A DNA stretch of 64,000 nucleotides from Bacillus sp. (in: firmicutes) (GTDB taxonomy: Bacteria > Bacillota > Bacilli > Bacillales > JACDOC01), in contig JACDOC010000004.1 in assembly GCA_017656295.1 (NCBI GenBank), positions 1-64,000 of the forward strand. The letters are read 5' to 3'. The position numbers and the translations under genes are program-made. Shown piece after piece: positions 1 through 7,040 of the stretch; within the stretch, counting starts at the first letter, position 1, and each line of letters opens with the position of its first letter. A model generated the notes under the pieces. That model was not told where the DNA came from and did not search any database. It saw only the letters and a list, made by a program, of their open reading frames with translations.

Positions 1-2
1 AC

Positions 3-566
3 TATTTCGATGAAGAAACAGACCTATACTATTTGATGGCGCGTTATTATGATGCCAATATCGGTCGTTTCCTCACACGAGATTCGTTTCATGGGTTTGA
101 GGATGATCCGCAATCTTTAAACTTATATTCTTATACAAAGAATAATCCAGTAATATACGTTGATCATGATGGGCATAATCCATTGCTGATAGCCGCGGCT
201 AGAATGATAATAAGATATGCGGCCCCTCAATTAAAAAAATGGGGCTTAAAAGCAGCAACAAAAATAGCCACTTATGCAAAACGTGTATTAAATAAATTTA
301 CAAAAGAGTTTGATATTAGAGTTAATCCTCATTCAGACCAGATTGTATTAGTTTTAAAAAAGCAACGAAAAAAAGGAGAAGATGCCCGAATATTTTCCTT
401 AGACTATCATCATTTACCAGCCATTAAAAATAAAAAAGGGCTACCACAACCTGGTAGGATTTTTCATTATCATATAGCTCCAAACCCTAAAATACATTAT
501 GTTTTTGGATGGTCTGTAAAAAGAGGATATTATGTTCCTAAACATCCTCTCTACAGATTAGTTTAA
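3..566 (+). CDS. Rhs/YD-repeat protein, C-terminal end with unassigned toxin domain (5' end outside window)
   Basis: The reading frame is open from the window edge, so this is the 3' end of a larger gene. The first ~50 residues are a classic RHS-repeat core: ARYYDANIGRFLTRD, then a DDPQSLNLYSYTKNNP block ending in a DHDG motif, which marks the usual junction to a variable C-terminal toxin. The toxin part (about 130 residues) is basic, with a possible helical stretch, then LDYHHLP and a His-rich segment FHYHIAPNPKIHYVFG. The clustered histidines suggest a metal-dependent or His-catalysed nuclease, but I do not recognise the family. Its linker differs from those of the displaced modules downstream. 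By analogy with Rhs/WapA proteins, the parent would be a secreted or wall-associated intercellular toxin. The next gene starts 24 nt downstream and is the likely immunity gene. Confidence 0.8.
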   Translation, partial: YFDEETDLYYLMARYYDANIGRFLTRDSFHGFEDDPQSLNLYSYTKNNPVIYVDHDGHNPLLIAAARMIIRYAAPQLKKWGLKAATKIATYAKRVLNKFTKEFDIRVNPHSDQIVLVLKKQRKKGEDARIFSLDYHHLPAIKNKKGLPQPGRIFHYHIAPNPKIHYVFGWSVKRGYYVPKHPLYRLV

Positions 567-590
567 TAAAAAGGGGAGAATTTTTGAATT

Positions 591-1286
591 ATGTATACCT
601 TAAATGTTCAAAATTATAAAATCTGTAACGGCTGCAAACAAAAAAAAATAATGGATATTGTCCAATTACAAAATAAAACGAAGTGTCCAATCCAAACACA
701 CTTTCGTTATACTATAGAAGAGGGAATAAAAAATAGATTTTATATTAGCCAAACTTCAGAAAATATAAGCTTTTTATCTCAATTCTTATTAGATTTGAAT
801 CAATTTCCAATATATATATTGATTCAAATGAATGACTTTTCTATAAGTGAAGGGTTGGGAGAAAAGCTTTTAAATTGGCTATATCTAAGAAACAGTCAAA
901 TTCATTTTTTTGATTATAACGGAATAATAATGAGCGAACCTAATTCTGTAGTAAATGGGTATTGCCTGATCAAAATAACAAGCTTAAATAGTACCGATGC
1001 ATCTGATTTAATTGATTTTCTTTTCCCATTCTTCACAAGTAACGAATTTGTGAGCTTTTGGTTAGGAGAACTCCCTTGTTTTATAGTTTATAATAATCAC
1101 ATTTTTCTAGATGTTCAAAATGCAGTAATTATAGTTGGTTATGATGGTGATGGTATAGATTTTTTAGATAAAAAAAATCAATGGAATTACGAAAAATTTT
1201 GTAGAACCTTAAGTGATGTTTTTATAATTAAAAACTATAATGAGGTAACATTTGATACAAAATATTGTAGTATAAATAGATATTAA
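591..1286 (+). CDS. putative immunity protein for the upstream Rhs toxin
   Basis: This 231-residue protein has no family I recognise. It is AT-rich and has no signal peptide or clear membrane segment. Near the N-terminus is a CNGCKQKK motif, a single CxxC pair. The start is an ATG at 591 with GGGGAG at 573-578, a rather long spacing of 12 nt. Its position directly after an Rhs C-terminus, in the same direction and only 24 nt away, is the usual place for a cognate immunity gene, and that is the only basis for the assignment. The gene ends just before a displaced Rhs module that begins with no start codon of its own. Confidence 0.5.
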   Translation: MYTLNVQNYKICNGCKQKKIMDIVQLQNKTKCPIQTHFRYTIEEGIKNRFYISQTSENISFLSQFLLDLNQFPIYILIQMNDFSISEGLGEKLLNWLYLRNSQIHFFDYNGIIMSEPNSVVNGYCLIKITSLNSTDASDLIDFLFPFFTSNEFVSFWLGELPCFIVYNNHIFLDVQNAVIIVGYDGDGIDFLDKKNQWNYEKFCRTLSDVFIIKNYNEVTFDTKYCSINRY

Positions 1287-1299
1287 ATTTTGCAACATC

Positions 1300-1536
1300 G
1301 ATCCGAAATCATTAAACCAATATGCGTATACCCATGGAAACCCAGTCCGTTATATAGACCCCGAAGGAAACTGGGTATGGCTCGTATTTAATGCAGCCAT
1401 GGCCACATATGACGGATACCAAGCCTATAAAAAGGCAAAAGCACAAGGGAAGCGTGGATACAAATTAGCACTAGCAGTCGCATGGGCTGTGGCGGGGAAT
1501 TATATTAAAGTAGGGAAAGTTTAAAAATATTTAAAC
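1300..1536 (+). repeat. Rhs linker repeat, copy 1
   Basis: This segment encodes the end of an RHS core and the pre-toxin linker, from DPKSLNQYAY to about NYIKVGKV. It aligns without gaps to 2422-2658 at an offset of 1122 nt. I count about ten mismatches over about 237 nt, clustered at the two ends, with a central tract of roughly 120 nt that is identical. This pattern fits duplication of the linker with later homogenisation by recombination. Confidence 0.9.
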
Positions 1537-1863
1537 TTAGTTAATGGTAGCGTTTTAAAGAAAGCCTCTAAAGTGGCTTTTCAGGCGGCTAGAAATGTTG
1601 GTAAATTTTCTGTTTCTAATAAGCACTTGGCAAACGCTGGTGGTAGATATAGAAAATTTAATACAACAAGTCAAAGAGAGGTTAGAAGGATAATTTACGC
1701 TGCTCTAAGATCAAGAAATGCTCAGTTTTTACCTAATAACCAACCTAACTCCTATGTGGTAATAACAAATCTAGGTCGAAAAATAGGCACTAAAGGCGAA
1801 ACAAGAGTTAAAGTTGTTGTAGGAGGTAACGGTAAAATATGGACAGCGTATCCAATCAAATAG
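1300..1863 (+). pseudogene. displaced Rhs toxin module 1, interrupted by a nonsense codon
   Basis: The frame enters from 1285 without a start codon and reads an RHS core end (NDPKSLNQYAY-type, then YIDPEG) and a linker with AQGKRGYKLALAVAWAVAG. The stop TAA at 1522-1524 lies exactly where the second copy has TAT (2644-2646), so one base change created it. The same frame then continues through a basic toxin-like domain of about 110 residues ending at 1863, with SNKHLANAGGRYRKFNTT, ALRSRNAQFLPNN and GTKGETRVKVVV. The closing beta-strand pattern recalls BECR-fold RNase toxins (barnase/EndoU/colicin D-like), which is inference. As a displaced module without its own translation start it would need recombination with the full rhs gene to be expressed. 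Confidence 0.75.
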
Positions 1864-2300
1864 AACTAAAATTTATCTTCGATATAGATTCAAATAAAAA
1901 AATAGAAAAAGAATTAATTGCAAGTTGTGACTACAAATTAATCGTGGATATAGAAGGGAGATTGGATATTTATGTAAACGACAAGTTGTTTTTTTCTGAT
2001 CAGTATATATTGTTGTTAGAATTAGGTATAAGCTTGACTAAATGGATTCAAAAAATTAAATTAGATAAAACAGAAGACTTTAAATATGTAACAATGGATT
2101 ATAATGATGGACCTATTTTAGAATTTATTAAATGTTCTAATAACAGATGGCGTATTTATTCACAATGGCAAGAATTTGAATGTCACATGGAAATCCCTGA
2201 ATATACATTAGTACAGGTTGTAGAACATTTTTTAATTGATTTACAGGAACGGTTGTTAAATACGTATCAAATTAATCTCAAGGATTATGTAAACAACTAA
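1839..2300 (+). CDS. putative immunity protein for toxin module 1
   Basis: This 153-residue acidic protein starts inside the last 25 nt of the toxin frame (ATG at 1839), so the pair would be translationally coupled, a common layout for toxin and immunity genes. A GGAGGT run near 1820 can serve as its ribosome binding site. The C-terminal half has a WRIYSQWQEFECHMEIP segment, a pattern I associate with small immunity-type proteins of polymorphic toxin loci, but I cannot name the family with confidence. There is no signal peptide, as expected for a cytoplasmic inhibitor. The assignment rests on position and size. The gene stays intact although the upstream module carries a nonsense codon. Confidence 0.6.
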   Translation: MDSVSNQIELKFIFDIDSNKKIEKELIASCDYKLIVDIEGRLDIYVNDKLFFSDQYILLLELGISLTKWIQKIKLDKTEDFKYVTMDYNDGPILEFIKCSNNRWRIYSQWQEFECHMEIPEYTLVQVVEHFLIDLQERLLNTYQINLKDYVNN

Positions 2301-2397
2301 ATTTACAAGTCTTTAATGAGTCAGAGAAGAGTTCTCTGGCTCATTTTCGTTTAAAACAGTATTGATTCGCTTGGGTTAACCAACAAGGCATTAGTAG

Positions 2398-2952
2398 AGC
2401 GTATTTTATGGGCATGAAAATGATCCAAAATCATTAAACCAATATGCGTATGCCCATGGAAACCCCGTCCGTTATATGGACCCAGAAGGGAATTGGGTAT
2501 GGCTCGTATTTAATGCTGCCATGGCCACATATGACGGATACCAAGCCTATAAAAAGGCAAAAGCACAAGGGAAGCGTGGATACAAATTAGCACTAGCAGT
2601 CGCATGGGCTGTGGCGGGGAATTATATTAAAGTAGGGAAAGTTTATAAGTATTTAAGAATTGCTAAGGGTACGGGTAAAGTTACAAAAGGTGGATTGAAC
2701 TTTACTAAAACTACTGCAAAGCATATGGATAATCCAGACAGAAGAGTTCCAATACAAATCCTACAACAAGCGATAAAGGGTAAAGGTTATAAAGACCCTA
2801 GAGGTTCAAATGCACGAATGTACTATACTATAATGTATAGAAATGGTAAGAAGTACAACTTAGAAGTTCTATATGATAAGAAAACAAATACAATCTTGCA
2901 TTTTGAGTATGCTAGGAAAGCAATGGGGCCATTAAAGGCTATTCCTAAATAA
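2398..2952 (+). pseudogene. displaced Rhs toxin module 2, colicin D-like candidate (toxin domain intact)
   Basis: The frame opens after tandem TAG codons at 2392-2397 and reads FYGHENDPKSLNQYAY, YMDPEG and the same linker as module 1, without the nonsense codon. After KVYKYLRIAKG a different toxin domain follows (about residues 95-180 of the frame): AKHMDNPDRRVPIQILQQ, then GSNARMYYTIMYRNGKKYN and TNTILHFEYARKAMG. The order H-x3-NP-x2-R, an amphipathic helix and several strands resembles small BECR-fold RNases such as colicin D or DUF4258-type domains. This agrees with the colicin-immunity-like gene that follows. It is a silent module lacking its own signal and shell, so I mark it as displaced. 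An internal ATG at 2476 could in principle start translation. Confidence 0.7.
2422..2658 (+). repeat. Rhs linker repeat, copy 2
   Basis: This is the partner of the repeat at 1300-1536, with the same length, the same reading frame and an identical core of about 120 nt. It carries the uninterrupted TAT codon at 2644-2646. A shorter and more diverged version of the same linker is encoded at 3531-3640 (AEGKRGYKLWSAVAWAVAG). Confidence 0.9.
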
Positions 2953-2966
2953 AGGAGGGAAAATGC

Positions 2967-3251
2967 TTGGATATTGATTATTCAAAGAAGTTATATCAAT
3001 TGATACAGGATTACTTAAATAAACAAATTGATACTGAGACTTTTTCAAATGATTTTACTGTAATTTATAATTTACATGTAGACTATGATAGTTTAAGTAC
3101 TAAGGAACTTAAATTATTTGGTGAGTTATCAGAAATAACTAGTCGATTTTCACCTTTTGAAGAAGACCTTAAAAAATATAATTGTTACTTTAATGCAAAT
3201 GATGTTGAAAAAAAAGCAAAAGAAGTTCTCAAAGAATTAAGTAAAAATTGA
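2967..3251 (+). CDS. colicin-immunity-like protein for toxin module 2
   Basis: This protein has 94 residues and a TTG start at 2967, set by GGAGGG at 2954-2959 (7-nt spacing). The nearby ATG at 2963 is in another frame and stops after four codons. The sequence is an acidic helical protein: YSKKLYQLIQDYLNKQIDTE, then SNDFTVIYN and a C-terminal NANDVEKKAKEVLKEL helix. From memory this matches the colicin D immunity family (short helical inhibitors with a conserved C-terminal helix). Pairing with a colicin D-like toxin domain just upstream makes the call coherent. A clear terminator follows at 3273-3310, so the pair forms one unit. Confidence 0.65.
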   Translation: MDIDYSKKLYQLIQDYLNKQIDTETFSNDFTVIYNLHVDYDSLSTKELKLFGELSEITSRFSPFEEDLKKYNCYFNANDVEKKAKEVLKELSKN

Positions 3252-3272
3252 ACCATAACTTTATATTGTTAC

Positions 3273-3310
3273 AAAAAGCCTTAGGAGATAAATTCTCTTT
3301 AAGGCTTTTT
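3273..3310 (+). terminator. intrinsic terminator after toxin module 2
   Basis: AAAAAGCCTTA and TAAGGCTTTTT form an 11-bp stem, extended inward by GAGA/TCTC, and the 3' arm ends in a T run. It closes the module 2 toxin/immunity unit. Confidence 0.85.
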
Positions 3311-3530
3311 ACATAGACGTAATGCCGAATAAACCGCTTGTGTTACAACCTAAACATATAACCCACGACCCCCTTGCATGATAATTTTTTGAGTTATCTT
3401 GTACGCACAGGATGAGTTTGAAAAAGATGTCCAATTTTATAATTTTCATCAACAATAAACAGCAAATGGCTACTAAGACGTATAGGATATTAGTAACTAT
3501 TATAATGTATTTATTAGGAAACTAATAATT

Positions 3531-3884
3531 AAAGCAGAAGGGAAAAGAGGATACAAACTATGGTCTGCTGTTGCCTGGGCGGTTGCTGGTAATTATATAA
3601 AAGTTGGTAAAATAAGCAAATATTTAAAACTTGCCAGAACTTCGAAAAAAGTTAGAATGACTACTGCTCAAGCAACTGCTTTAGCATATAGTTTGGGATA
3701 TAAAAAGACAAGTTATAAATCTCATGGTCAACCAGTGTTTAAAAAGGGTAATAGGTATATCACTCCTGATGTTGACTCTCATAGTGGTGGTGTATGGAAA
3801 ATGGCAACATCAGTAAAGAATTTAGGAAGTAAAAAAACAAGACTTGGAACATATGATGCTAGCTTAAAAAGGATTGGTGATTAA
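3531..3884 (+). pseudogene. displaced Rhs toxin module 3, Ntox21-like domain
   Basis: From about 3531 the frame reads a diverged copy of the Rhs linker (AEGKRGYKLWSAVAWAVAG, then NYIKVGKISKYLKLA). From the ATG at 3657 it reads a 75-residue toxin domain: TTAQATALAYSLGYKKTSYK, SHGQPVFKKGNRYITPD, VDSHSGGVWKMA, LGSKKTRLGTYD, LKRIGD. I recognise this as the novel toxin 21 type found at C-termini of CDI and Rhs proteins, thought to be a nuclease. The RHS core upstream of the linker is lost. The internal ATG falls exactly at the toxin domain but has no convincing Shine-Dalgarno, so the module is probably silent unless recombined. Confidence 0.7.
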
Positions 3885-4193
3885 GTGTATTATTGGAGAG
3901 TAACCAAATACAATCCTCTATATCGTAGTGAAAAAGATGTTTATCTTAAAGATGAATGGACATCTTTTTCAGATGTTGATGGAATCAATTTAACTATGGA
4001 TGAATATTTATTGACAGAAAATGCTTATGTGAATGCAGTTTTTTATTTCATGAGTGATATGGGTATTACGACTTTAGAAATATCTGATCTAGAGAAATAC
4101 GATTTAGAAGAAATAGGTCAGAGTGGACAAATACTATATCCAAACGAAATGATTAGTCTTAAACCTGGTAAATTTAAAAACGGGATTTCATAG
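3885..4193 (+). CDS. putative immunity protein for toxin module 3
   Basis: This 102-residue acidic protein starts with GTG immediately after the toxin stop codon (TAA at 3882-3884). GGA at 3871-3873 offers a weak ribosome binding site. The N-terminus YYWRVTKYNPLYRSEKDVYL and the DEWTSFSDVDG segment match my memory of the proteins that accompany Ntox21-type toxins. The direct abutment suggests coupled translation. No signal peptide or membrane segment is visible. The region after it (4194-4428) has no recognisable gene. Confidence 0.65.
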   Translation: MYYWRVTKYNPLYRSEKDVYLKDEWTSFSDVDGINLTMDEYLLTENAYVNAVFYFMSDMGITTLEISDLEKYDLEEIGQSGQILYPNEMISLKPGKFKNGIS

Positions 4194-4428
4194 GAGACTT
4201 CACAGAAAACAATACTTTCATGCAGTAAACAGTGTTAAAGTTATACAAGAAATAAAAAAAGGGTTAAAGCTTCCCTTAAATTTATAAAAACCTGGCTTTC
4301 GGTTAGAAGTAAACTCGCTCCATTTTAATAAAGAATAATTAAGATTAATTGCGGGTAGACTTTAGTATGAATGATGACATTTGTGCTAAATGTTTACCCG
4401 TAATGATAAAACATGAGGGATGGTTGTT

Positions 4429-5358
4429 ATGCTCCTACAAATGGAAATAATAAAAAAACTTAAAACCTCTCATCAGATTAGATGTTCCAAAAATAATCAT
4501 TTTTTATGTCACACCATGGAAAGAAAAACAGTCATTTATCGACAAGATAATTGGGAAATAGTTAAAGAAATTAAAAGGCCTAGCTATCCAGCAAACATAC
4601 GATTTTTCAATAATGATAACCACTTGTTAATAAATAGTACAGATGGTCAAATCTATATATACGATACTAATAATTTCGAAAAAATAAATGAATTTAGATC
4701 AAGAAAAAACTTTCGACTAATAGAAGGGGATATAAACATTACTAATGACAACCGACAAATTATTCTCCCAGTTATAAGTGAAGATAAGGCACAAATTGGG
4801 GTTATTAACATACAAACAGGAGAAAGAAAATTATTAACTAACTTTCAATACGAAGATAACATTCTGGAATACAATCAATATATTTCTTCTGAAAAAAAAC
4901 ACTTATTCACCCTTACTTTTATTAATTTAAAAGGATTTTATGAGAACAAATTAGTGAAAGTATCAGAACCTGTAGAGGAAAGTTTAATTGAAGAAATATA
5001 CAACAAGCGAATTATGATATGGGAAAAAGCTTTATATAATCCAATATTTGAGCACTATATTTTAGTTAATGAAACTGAAATCATTTTATTAAATAAAGAA
5101 TTTAACAAGGTAATAAATAGGAAATCGATATCGAATGGAAAAGACATTGGTTATTTCTATCACGTTGGCTTGTCTAATGACGGTAACTACATTTTATTAA
5201 CTTTTAGTAAATATATTTTCATTCTTAAATATGACGATTTATCAATTGTGAGATCAGAAAAAATCCCATATGCTTGCTTTGGAGAATTTAGTTCTGATGA
5301 TCAGCATCTCTACATCGGAACATGGAAAGAAGGATATATACTTAAAAACAACTTATAA
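4429..5358 (+). CDS. beta-propeller-like (WD40/quinoprotein-type) protein, possible orphan immunity protein
   Basis: This protein has about 309 residues. I chose the ATG at 4429 because GAGGG at 4415-4419 lies 9 nt before it, whereas it abuts the ATG at 4420. The sequence shows repeated four-strand patterns typical of propeller blades: DGQIYIYDTNNFEKINEF, ISEDKAQIGVINIQTGERK, GLSNDGNYILLTFSKYIFIL and SSDDQHLYIGTW. There is no signal peptide. Propeller proteins of this kind often sit behind polymorphic toxin modules and may act as immunity proteins, but here no toxin frame is left directly upstream, so the role is inference. It ends with a strong terminator at 5373-5415. Confidence 0.6.
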   Translation: MLLQMEIIKKLKTSHQIRCSKNNHFLCHTMERKTVIYRQDNWEIVKEIKRPSYPANIRFFNNDNHLLINSTDGQIYIYDTNNFEKINEFRSRKNFRLIEGDINITNDNRQIILPVISEDKAQIGVINIQTGERKLLTNFQYEDNILEYNQYISSEKKHLFTLTFINLKGFYENKLVKVSEPVEESLIEEIYNKRIMIWEKALYNPIFEHYILVNETEIILLNKEFNKVINRKSISNGKDIGYFYHVGLSNDGNYILLTFSKYIFILKYDDLSIVRSEKIPYACFGEFSSDDQHLYIGTWKEGYILKNNL

Positions 5359-5372
5359 CAGACTGTCGACCA

Positions 5373-5415
5373 AACCTACTTCAAATCTTTGATTTGCGAG
5401 TAGGTTGTCTTTTTT
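5373..5415 (+). terminator. intrinsic terminator closing the Rhs module array
   Basis: AACCTACT pairs with AGTAGGTT, with an inner CAAATC/GATTTG stem and a TTT loop, followed by a TCTTTTTT run. It marks the end of the array before the IS remnants. Confidence 0.85.
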
Positions 5416-5446
5416 ATAATTTACCTTCCATTTCCTGAGGGAATTT

Positions 5447-5478
5447 ATGTTGGACTTGCCTTTGACCAAGTCCAACAT
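5447..5478. repeat. 12-bp inverted repeat in front of the IS3 remnant
   Basis: ATGTTGGACTTG is followed by 8 nt and its exact complement CAAGTCCAACAT. It sits just upstream of the OrfB remnant, where the element's left end and OrfA would be expected. It may be a leftover of the element or a separate hairpin. Confidence 0.7.
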
Positions 5479-5496
5479 GCCAATTTCTTTAAGTTC

Positions 5497-6372
5497 ATGG
5501 AGGAAAAAGTAAGTATTGCATGCAGGGACAATTTTTTCAACCTTCTAAGTGTCATCAAGCCACCAAGAAGTGGGTATTACGACTGGCTCAAGCGTGCGAA
5601 AAGTAAACAGAAAGAACAAAAAAAACAACTCACTCAACAGATTCGAAAGGAGTATCTAAAGTCCCGTAAGATTTACGGAAGCCCAAAAATTACGCAAGAA
5701 CTACGCAAACAAGGGATTCGTGTGTCTCAAAAGACGGTCGCTCGCATCATGAGCGAAGAAGGCATGAGATCCATTACCGTCCGTAAATTCAAAGCCACTA
5801 CGAACAGTAACCATCCTTACAACGTATATGACAATCTATTGAAACAACCCTTCCAAGCAACGGCTCCGAATGAAGTAAGGATGGCGGATATTACGTACAT
5901 TCCTACCGATGAAGGCTGGTTGTATTTAGCGAGTATCATGGATTTATATATTCGTAAGATTGTAGGATGGTATATCGATACACGAATGACAAAAGAGTTA
6001 GTCATCGAAGCGTTACAACGGGCTTTAAACAGCGAAAAACCAATGGAACGAGTGATTCATCATTCAGATCGTGGAAGTCAATATGCTTCGAATGACTACC
6101 AGCAACTTTTACAGGAACATCATTTTCAAGTGAACATGTAGAGACGTGGAAACTGTTACGACAACGCTTGTATCGATTCGTTTCATAGCCTCATCAATAA
6201 AGAGTGCATTTATCTGAATCGATTCCGTACGCGAAAAGAAGCGAAACAAGCGATTTTCAAGTACATAGAATGCTTCTACAACGGGAAAAGAAGTCATTCC
6301 GCTCTTGGCTATGTATCCCCATGTGAATTTGAGGCTGCTTACTACGCTAACGAGAGAAAAGCAGCTGCCTAA
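5497..6372 (+). pseudogene. IS3-family transposase OrfB, amber-interrupted
   Basis: The N-terminal region has RSGYYDWLKR and IYGSPKITQELRKQG, the HTH_21-like part. The integrase core follows with MADITYIPTDEGWLYLASIM (first Asp) and HHSDRGSQYAS (second Asp). A TAG at 6139-6141 stops the frame after FQVNM, where relatives continue with a Ser codon. The same frame then goes on with RRGNCYDNACIDSFHS, LINKECIYLNRFRTRKEA, RSHSALGYVSP and ends at TAA 6370-6372. All parts of the catalytic core are present, so this is a recent nonsense mutation in an otherwise intact OrfB. The first ~25 residues look unlike usual OrfB starts, matching the loss of the left part of the element. Confidence 0.85.
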
Positions 6373-6426
6373 CTAAGTTCAGCTATTTATCTCTGTTTAA
6401 CGTGACCGTTTTCTTGACATAACACC
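5497..6426 (+). mobile_element. IS3-family element remnant, right part only
   Basis: The OrfB part of an IS3-type transposase is present, but no OrfA precedes it. The right end is probably the segment GTGACCGTTTTCTTGACATA with the following ACACC near 6400-6426. I could not find the matching left inverted repeat upstream, so the element is truncated on the left. The boundaries are approximate. Confidence 0.6.
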
Positions 6427-6564
6427 AGGTTTAGATTAGGCAAAAAAACAGTCAGAATGCTTTATACATAATGTTTGCAGATTATTGTCAACAACGATTT
6501 AAAATTGCATCTCCCAAAATTTTGATGAAGATATTAAGGGTATCATGTGTTTAAATAATATTTT

Positions 6565-6777
6565 TTAGAAAAGTATTAAGCGAATTGGTAAAAGATTTTT
6601 TTTTAGTAAATCTAACTTGACTCCCCCATATATTTGACGTTTGATGACCTTTAAACATTTGACTTGTCCTTCTACAATGTCGTTGCTCCAAGAGTAGGAT
6701 AACGCTTGATTGCCAATTTCTAATGCTTCCTTTACCAATTGTGGCTTAAAATCTCTCGAATGCAGTCTTCGTTTCAT
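6565..6777 (-). pseudogene. chimeric IS scar: IS3 OrfA N-terminus joined to ISL3-type transposase C-terminus
   Basis: The first ~27 residues (MKRRLHSRDFKPQLVKEALE, then IGNQAL) read like the start of an IS3-family OrfA, the HTH protein MKRR-x-SREFK-x-x-VKEALE. The remainder (WSNDIVEGQVKCLKVIKRQI, then YGGVKLDLLKKNLL) matches the C-terminus of ISL3/IS1165-type DDE transposases, where SN-x-x-VEG-x-VNRLK-x-IKRQMYGRA-x-x-DLL is typical. The reading frame passes across the join. This is most likely a fusion made by deletion between two elements, not a working protein. It is shorter than either parent by several hundred residues. Confidence 0.6.
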
Positions 6778-7040
6778 ATGAATTATAAGCTCCCTTCATT
6801 TGAACACTTCAATAATAAAAAACAACCTTAACCAGTGTCCAAATCCATTAGGGGCTAATAAGACACTTCCACATAAAAGTCTAGCGATAACGTTGTACAT
6901 GAGAAGTAATCAAAGTACTTATTCATGTTTTTTCAAAATGATGTTCGATGATCTTTGTAATGAGTGTATATTTTTTTAAAAAATCTTTTGAAAAACAGAA
7001 ACATTTTTGTTTTTTATGCGTCTTTTATAGCGGAAGGAGG

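Noticed and set aside
2476..2952. Independent gene from the ATG at 2476
   Set aside because: The frame clearly continues upstream through the RHS core, and the ATG is part of the DPEG-type junction (YMDPEG). No Shine-Dalgarno precedes it, so it is treated as a displaced module.
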